Origin: Aurelia coerulea
Taxonomy: Eukaryota; Cnidaria; Scyphozoa; Semaeostomeae; Ulmaridae
Assembly: GCA_039566865.1 (NCBI GenBank)
Contig: CM076962.1
Span: 8,426,743-8,490,742, forward strand
Length of the DNA stretch: 64,000 bases
Direction: 5' to 3'
Shown: positions 58,170-64,000 of the stretch, piece by piece
How positions within the stretch are numbered: the stretch's first letter is position 1
Layout of the letters: every line of letters begins with the position of its first letter
Notes under the pieces: model-generated
The model's database searches: none
What the model was told of the DNA's origin: nothing
The model's input: the letters and a program-made list of their open reading frames with translations, nothing else
Translations under genes and position numbers: made by a program

Positions 58170-58170
58170 C

Positions 58171-58737
58171 TACACACTTGATGTCCTTGGTCATTCTCAG
58201 CATCAGTCGACAAACTACAGGATGTTTTGAAAATACATTTTTGGATCTGAGATAAACAGCAGCATTGGAAAAACGAAAAGTAACAACCACAAAATAGAAA
58301 GTAACAGTAGAAAAGGAGGATAAATGCTAAAGTATAGAATAATAGTAATCAAAAACGCATCTATTGTGCAACATCAAGAAGAGCAGTTGAGAATGAGCTA
58401 TCAGGGGAATTTTCTGTTGTTACTTTGGCAATTTAAAGAAATTGGTTCAAAGAAATGTTTGGTTTGCTATCTAGGTATTTTAATACCCTTGGCTATAATT
58501 TCGAAAAAAAAATAGAGAGCTTTTTTGCATCCCCTGTGACGCTTTCACTAAGAAAAACAAGAAATTTCAAACCCCTTGAGATGGCCTTGATGTTTGCGCC
58601 AAAAAAACAGTTTTTTTAAAACATGGTACAAAAACGCGTGGAACTAAACCATCTGGCAAAAGTCAGACGTGTTGCGATAAACGAAATTTTCCAACCGCGC
58701 AACATTAATTAGCCTAGAAATGGTAAAGCGTAAACAT
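58171..58737. other. Unassigned spacer between two LINEs
   Basis: No gene seen. The right edge meets the (ATT)n tail of the next LINE. Confidence 0.4.
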
Positions 58738-59012
58738 TATTATTATTATTATTATCAATTTATTTAAAGTAGGCCTACATATATATATCTATATACATAC
58801 AAGACATATATACTTATAGATACAATAGCTATAACTAAGAGCTAATTCAAGCCTACTATCTAAAAAAGAAAAATTTGTAAGAAAAAAGTAAAGAATAAAT
58901 AAAATTCCGAATGATTAAATACAGATATATTTTACAGATTTTTACAATGCTTTTAATATTTACAATGTTTTCTTTCCTTTTTTTCGGTAAATACAGAGCA
59001 GAAAATTTAATA
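58738..59012 (-). repeat. LINE 3' UTR and (ATA)n tail
   Basis: AT-rich 3' UTR of the CR1-like LINE ending in six to seven ATT/AAT triplets at 58738-58757. Confidence 0.7.
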
Positions 59013-62000
59013 TCAGCTCAAGAACCCAACCTGTGCCACGAAAGGTCTGCATATTCTACAATTACATTCCTCTCCCCTCAAGGTTTTGATTTTCCTTTTG
59101 AAACTGGAGAGAGTATCTGACTGTTTTAGGTCATTGGGAAGTGCCTGCCATAATCTACACCCAAGGAACGATATTGTCTCTAAGCCATAGCACGTAGTGC
59201 GTGCTTGTGGCAAGGATAGGTTATGGCAGCCTCTTAACCCATAAGAAACCTATTTTTCAACGAAAATGTCCTTCATGAAGCTGGGATTAAGGCTCAATTT
59301 TGTCTTAAAGACTTCAGTCATTAGCAATTGTAAATTCCTTATGTGGAGTGGGACCGAATTGTCTCTCAGTAACATCGTATCAAAATCTGATCTCATATCT
59401 TTGTAAGTTATTCGCAATGCCCGTTCGTGAATATGGTTAATTTTATTGTTCAATGTTCTGTCACAGAACATCCATACAAGAGGACAGTAGTTGAATTGGG
59501 ATAAAATAAATGCCTTCATTATTCGTTTCAGCTGCTCAGTATCAAGGAAATGAGAAATTCTTGAAAGAGCATGTAGCTTTTGACCAGCCTTCTTACAAAG
59601 AGATTTTACTTGCTGTTTGAAGCTGAGCTTTTTGTCAAAAATCACACCCAGCAGCTTTTCTTCTGTGCTCTCATTTATCGTTACACTTCCGATATTTATG
59701 GAAACATTGTTACTCTTATCTCCAAATACCATTAGGTGGCATTTGTCCTCATTCAGCTTCATGCAGTTGTTTAGAAACCATTTTGTAATTTTAATGGCAT
59801 CACTCTCTAATGTTTTGATGACACTTTCAATGTTGTTAGCACTGGCATAGATTGTCGTATCATCTGCATAGTTGCAGATTTGAGTGTCTTTCACAAACAT
59901 GAAGAGATCATTTAGGTATATGTTAAACAGCAGAGGCCCCAAGACCGAACCTTGTGGCACTCCAATTACTGTTTCTCTCCACGTACTGAAAGACCCATTT
60001 ATCTTCACCCTCTGCTTCCTTTCACTGAGATAGCTATGGATCAACCGCAATGCACTCACACTGAAACCATAAGCACTTAATTTTGCAATCAAGAGCTCAT
60101 GATTTAAGCAATCAAAAGCCTTTGAGAGGTCCATGAGTAGTGCTGCTGCTATACCCCGTTTATCTAAGGTCATTTTACAAGTCTCTATTAGTCTTACAAG
60201 TGCATGCTGGGTTCCATAGCCCTCTCGAAATCCACACAAAAGAGGAGAAAGGAAGCTAAGGGCATGAGATTTTATTTGACTTTCTAAAACCCTCTCATAA
60301 ATTTTGGAAGCAGATGATAAAATCGTTATCGGTCTATAATTCTTGAAAAGAGACGAGATCTCACCAGTTTTCAGTTCTTTTGGAAAATTGTTTCTTGAAA
60401 AATCAGAATTAAAAATTGTCTGGATGAGGACGGCAAAAATGTCTGAATTTTGTTTAAGGATCTTGGCAGGGATGCTGTTTAACGGTGATGCTTTCTTTGA
60501 ATTTAGCTTTTCTATCTGCAGAAGTATTTCACTTACAGTCACCGGCTTAAATTCAAATTGGCTTAGCTCACAACTTCCTTTAATCATCTTGATGCTAGGA
60601 TGATTTTCATATTTCTTGATAGCATTTTCAATGGGATCATTTATTCCATTTGTTGGTGATAACACTGCCTGATCCTCAGAAATTCCTAGACTGTCTGTTA
60701 TATTTGCGAAGTAATTACTAAAAATTTCCGCAACCTCTGAGTCTTCAGTTATCATTTTGCCATCTTCAATTAGAGTAACAGATGAATTTATTTGTACCTC
60801 ATTTGAAAACACCGGTTTTACAGTTTTCCAAAATTTACGGTTATCTGTGATGTCTCCTAGGTCAAGATTTCTATAGTAATCTGATTTCGTCTTGCGCAGA
60901 AGTTTGACACAAAGGTTTCTTTGCGTTTTAAATGCTTTTAAATTTTCCTCTATTCTGTTCTTTATGTACCTGTTGCGCAGTCTCTTGCGATGCATCATCG
61001 CCTTTCGTAAGGCCTTTGTCATAAAGGGGCCATCGTTCGCACGCAAGTATTTTTTCTTGAGAGGAGCTTGTCTATTTAGCGTATCAGTAACCACAGTGTC
61101 AAAAGCACCATAATCTTCATTATCCTGCAGTTCAGACGAAATCTGATCACAGAGATCTTTCCTGAAATCATCGGCATAGAATTTGGCGTAATTTTTATAT
61201 GCAATGATCTTAGGTCCTTTTTTCCGATATCCACCTTTAAGTACTGTAACAATCATGGCGTGGAAGTCGGACAGCCCTGTATGTACCGCTACTGTGTTCT
61301 GAAAGCTTCTTTTTCTGTTTGTTAGAATCAGATCAATACATCTAGGGCTGTCAGACTTAAAACAGGTTGGGCTCTTGACCAGATTAGATAAATTATAGCT
61401 ATCCACGAAGTCACTGACAATATTCTCCTTGGGTTCACAATTGAAATCACCTATTAAACAGATACTTTCATATTTGCTGCTGTAAAAATCCAGCCCCTTT
61501 CCTATCTCTTCAAAGAAATATTTTTCAGATTGAGAGGGGGGACGGTAAATACTGAAGAGTACCCATTTTTGCTTCTTGAGACTTATTTCAATTATCCCAC
61601 ACTCAATGTCGTTTGGTGGCTTGTAAACAGATAACTCTTTGAAGGGAACACCCTCTCTGACATAAATGAATAAACCACCTCCATGGCGATTTCGATCAAA
61701 CCTAATGGGCTTCGAAAAACCATCCAATAGAAACTGGCTAGTTGTGAAGGTGCCATCGATTTTCGTCTCTGCAACTGTTAAAACATCAACATTGTCCGCT
61801 ATAAGTGGTTTTAGAAACTCAAATGTGTTTCGGATTGAGTTGATATTTAGATATGCAATAATCAAACCTCTGGGATTTTTTGCTCTGATTGAGTGAAGTG
61901 AGGTAGCCTCGTTTTCAGGTAGATGATTGTCAGTGCTTTCGTGGTGAACTACTACATTAGCTATACTTTTCAAATGCACACCTGGGGAGGGCGTGGTAGG

Positions 62001-62195
62001 GTTATTGCCCCAGTATCCCTCGGCTTTGCCATCCTCGATCTCCTGCTCCGTCCCAATACATGCGCCAGACCCGGAGGATGAGAGAAGCGCACCCCCACAG
62101 TAAACTGTGATGGTGCAAACATCGATCTCATCCTCGATTCTAACACATGAGCCAGGCCCGGAGGACGAGAGAGGGGCTCTATCTATATTAGAGAG
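59013..62195 (-). pseudogene. LINE ORF2: endonuclease plus reverse transcriptase, one in-frame UAG
   Basis: A single frame runs from the UGA at 62196 to 59013, broken only by a UAG at 59250-59252. Endonuclease blocks: AYLNINSIRNTFEFL, TVAETKID, FSIYRPP, LIGDFNCEP, CIDLILTNR, GLSDFHAMIV. The linker has RQAPLKKKYLRANDGPFM. RT blocks: NYRPITILSSASKIYERV, PLLCGFREGYGTQHALVRL, LLMDLSKAFDCLNHELL, IGVPQGSVLGPLLFNIYLND, NYADDTTIYAS, EKLLGVIFDKKLSFKQQ, FNYCPLVWMFCD. After the UAG the C-terminus continues with RTTCYGLETISFLGCRLW and the Cys end CNCRIC. About seven residues are missing before NYRP compared with sister copies. All catalytic residues visible in these blocks are retained. No ATG lies between the UGA and the endonuclease. 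Confidence 0.93.
61980..62195 (-). repeat. In-frame imperfect coding repeat between ORF1 and ORF2
   Basis: Two ~90-bp units, each with a TCCTCCGGG-CTGGC core and a GAGATCGA-GAT stretch. In the ORF2 frame they encode LSSSGPGSC and LSSSGSGAC followed by acidic IEDE / EIED segments. Confidence 0.75.
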
Positions 62196-62516
62196 TCAAT
62201 GGTGTGACGCATCTAGAAGGTTTTTGGCTAAAAGGCTGTCTCCATGGACATTCAAATGTAACTTACTTCTATTTAGAAGTTTCCCGGCCTCGATATTTTG
62301 ATGTTCTACAAAAGCAATTCTTTCTTCATTACACATGTCTCTCAGGATAAAGTTTGTCTTCGTGCGTTTGTCTTCAAGCATATCACCTCGTGCGATTAAT
62401 CCTGAAATGCACACATTAATTCCATGTGATTCAATCATTTTAGCGAGTGTGACAATTTCGGTTGATATTGCAACTTCAGATTTGTTCTTTCTTAGATCAT
62501 TTGTCCCACAGTGCAA
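62196..62516 (-). pseudogene. LINE ORF1 C-terminus: SGNH-esterase-like domain
   Basis: Encodes MHCGTNDLRKNKSE, which is the G-x-N-D block of SGNH hydrolases, then IESHGINVCISGLI, and LHLNVHGDSLLAKNL, which supplies the late conserved His region. CR1-type ORF1 proteins often carry such an esterase. The GDS nucleophile block expected upstream is missing, lost with the 62520-63130 disruption, so the domain is incomplete. It ends with TGA at 62196-62198 in the same frame as ORF2. Confidence 0.8.
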
Positions 62517-62705
62517 GATTATTCGATCCGGTAATCTTTGGTAATGACAACATGAAATAATGAAATTTCAACATGAAATAATGAAATAAGTTTCTGTTAT
62601 TATCATAGTAAAGTGGGGACAGGGTTCTTGAAATTTGCAAGAGGAAACGTTGATAGATCTCAACTCGAGACTTACTCTTTAGTAAGAAAAAAATAATAAT
62701 AATAT

Positions 62706-63080
62706 AGGTAGGCACCAAAGAAGGGACATTTCATTCTCCAAAAAAACAGCAAAAAACAATTAAAAAAACCCATAGAAATCCTTATCATTTTAAACAAATG
62801 TTTGCACACTTTGAGAGAAGAAATGCTCCTTCTCAGACGCCTAAAAAGCCTACCACAAGGCCTTGGTCAAGATAAGGGGCATTTCACTACCTGCAAAGGG
62901 AAACGCAAACGCCCAACAGGAGTTTTTTTTTATGTGATTTATACACGAAAAATGAACCTAAGAAAAGTCCTTTTGCATTCAAACACTTTAGAATGTTTCT
63001 TAGGCAATGAAATGCCCCTCGTCACATGCCTAACCGCCTAAACGCCTAACATAACAACAAAAATGTTGGTACCTACCAAA
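62706..63080. mobile_element. Probable MITE interrupting ORF1
   Basis: Bounded by GGTAGGCACC on the left and GGTACCTACC on the right, which are near-perfect inverted repeats. GGGACATTTCATT near the left and AATGAAATGCCCC near the right continue the inverted match. It lies between the RRM and esterase halves of ORF1. Target-site duplication not resolved. Confidence 0.5.
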
Positions 63081-63133
63081 ACACAAACGCTCTTTACGTA
63101 CAGAGCAGCTTCTAGGATTGAGCTACAAAGTCC

Positions 63134-63877
63134 TCAGTCCTTAGAGTTTTCTTCAACAACTTTTTGTTGCAAGTCTCCAACAGAAGAAAAGAAGAGGAAC
63201 TTTGCGTTCTTCATTTTCGCCGCTAGGTTACAGTTAATGTCCGCGAATACAAAACTGACATCACTACAGCCTTTCGCCCATTCAGATGCCTGTTTAAGAG
63301 TGCCAAGCCTGCTTCTAGTTAAGTCCAATCTGATCTTGATATCATCTAACTTTTTTCTGTTCCTGTAAACCTTGGTTCGATCTCTGAACGAGGAGAAACG
63401 CACAATAATTTGCTGATGAACTTTCCCATCATCATCGCTTATCTTTTGCGGGCCGATTCTATGGGCCCTGTCAACAGAATCAATACCAACACCACAATCT
63501 AGTTCAGTAAGAATATCTTCCACCTTTTGCATACAATCTTCAGATTCATCATCCCCAGGAAGAGCAACATTATTGATTCTCAGACATTGCCTCCTGCTAT
63601 ATTGCTCCTCATTGTCAATTCTGTAAAGTCTTTCAATCCTATCTTCGAGACTTTTATTCTTGTGATCGCGTTCTTCTAACTTTTCTTCAAAGATTTCTTT
63701 CACTTTTTCAATTGCTTCGTCAATAAATACTCTATCAGGTAACTTGCCCAGAAAATCTCGCACAGGCTTCAAAGCGGCTTCGATTATTTCTTTTACTTGG
63801 GACTGGGTAACTGGCTGTTCTCCCATGCTTTGCTGTAATCTCGTTTTAGGCCGTTCACGTATCAAAAGCTCTTCCAT
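63134..63877 (-). CDS. LINE ORF1: coiled coil plus RRM-like RNA-binding region
   Basis: Opens with ATG (63875-63877). Residues ~25-100 are a charged helical, coiled-coil-like region (IDEAIEKVKEIFEEKLEERD, LEDRIERLYRIDNEE). The RRM-like part follows: SRRQCLRINNV, VEDILTELDCG, VDRAHRIGP, QQIIVRFSSFRDRTKVYRNR, and a C-terminal helix-strand part (DLTRSRLGTLKQASEWAKG, VFADINCNLAAK). The same arrangement occurs in L1 ORF1p-type RNA-packaging proteins that coat the element's RNA. The frame ends at 63134; the esterase half lies in another frame beyond an insertion, so the protein is truncated relative to the family. Confidence 0.85.
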   Translation of the reverse strand: MEELLIRERPKTRLQQSMGEQPVTQSQVKEIIEAALKPVRDFLGKLPDRVFIDEAIEKVKEIFEEKLEERDHKNKSLEDRIERLYRIDNEEQYSRRQCLRINNVALPGDDESEDCMQKVEDILTELDCGVGIDSVDRAHRIGPQKISDDDGKVHQQIIVRFSSFRDRTKVYRNRKKLDDIKIRLDLTRSRLGTLKQASEWAKGCSDVSFVFADINCNLAAKMKNAKFLFFSSVGDLQQKVVEENSKD

Positions 63878-64000
63878 TCAGCTTTCAGCTCAAAACTATC
63901 TTCAACGAACAAAGTAACAAACTCAAGTAAATTTACTAATTCATTATATGACTTTCCAGCTTAATTCATCATCCCTGCTACATTAGCTCATTCGTTAATC

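Larger units (their letters stand above)
54419..58170 (-). mobile_element. L2-like LINE, nearly complete ORF2 with few frame breaks
   Basis: A 3.75 kb minus-strand non-LTR element with a hydrophobic leader, 2A-like motif, apurinic-type endonuclease, linker, reverse transcriptase and a C-terminal Cys/His segment. Its frame is broken four or five times (near 57300, 56700, 56180, 54700), each a small lesion. The 3' UTR appears very short or lost. A 5'-truncated, poly-A-tailed relative is at 41513-42019. Confidence 0.88.
58738..63877 (-). mobile_element. Near full-length CR1-like LINE
   Basis: On the minus strand: ORF1 (coiled coil and RRM-like, then SGNH-esterase-like), ORF2 (endonuclease and RT), a 3' UTR and an (ATA)n tail at 58738-58757. 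The only clear damage is an insertion or replacement in the middle of ORF1 (about 62520-63130), a small in-frame deletion in the RT fingers and one nonsense codon near the C-terminus. It is the best preserved of several related copies here. The 5' UTR probably extends toward the window edge. Confidence 0.9.

Overview
This window is from a eukaryotic nuclear genome, most likely an anthozoan cnidarian such as a stony coral. That call is inference: the base composition is AT-rich, there are no operons or bacterial ribosome-binding sites, and the content is several CR1/L2-type LINEs, Penelope-like ends, DIRS-type (tyrosine-recombinase) retroelement pieces, long-TIR foldback elements and many MITEs, a mix typical of cnidarian intergenic or intronic DNA. 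Only one stretch looks like ordinary host coding sequence: an exon of about 760 codons at 7942-10220 that encodes a Ser/Asn/Val-rich, transactivation-like protein end.

Layout. 1-7560: LINE fragments, including a minus-strand LINE (4816-7080) inserted into a plus-strand LINE (about 3470-4815 and 7081-7430). 7560-10600: intron, host exon and 3' flank. 10600-15850: a LINE 3' end, a ~0.5 kb repeat present twice in inverted orientation, and two inverted copies of a TIR element with ~70 bp termini (13523-14084 and 14229-15846). 17280-19960: a LINE interrupted by a tRNA-like SINE and by a TTAA-targeting 1159-bp foldback element. 22560-23773: a Penelope-like end and a second TTAA family. 23935-26189: a 2.25 kb TIR element carrying a LINE fragment. 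26917-27300: a Penelope-like GIY-YIG end. 28110-29985: a large palindrome. 31129-31300: a hAT-like MITE. About 31490-34845: a LINE interrupted in its endonuclease by the second TTAA family.

From about 36 kb to 54.4 kb lies what I read as one shattered DIRS-like retroelement. A tyrosine-recombinase fragment is on the plus strand (to 38872). Reverse transcriptase/RNase H fragments are on the minus strand (52695-51892, 44611-44432, 43740-43232). A gag-like fragment precedes them at 54386-54094. At least five independent insertions split it, several of which hold further insertions, and many are bounded by exact target-site duplications whose removal restores the reading frame. 54419-58170 is a minus-strand L2-like LINE with a 2A-like motif. 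58738-63877 is a nearly complete minus-strand CR1-like LINE: ORF1 has a coiled coil, an RRM-like region and an SGNH-esterase-like end, and ORF2 has endonuclease and reverse transcriptase. Its ORF1 and ORF2 share one frame and are separated by a single UGA, with no AUG before the endonuclease.

Apart from the host exon, nothing here looks like a working pathway. The biology is transposon activity and the order in which elements landed in one another.
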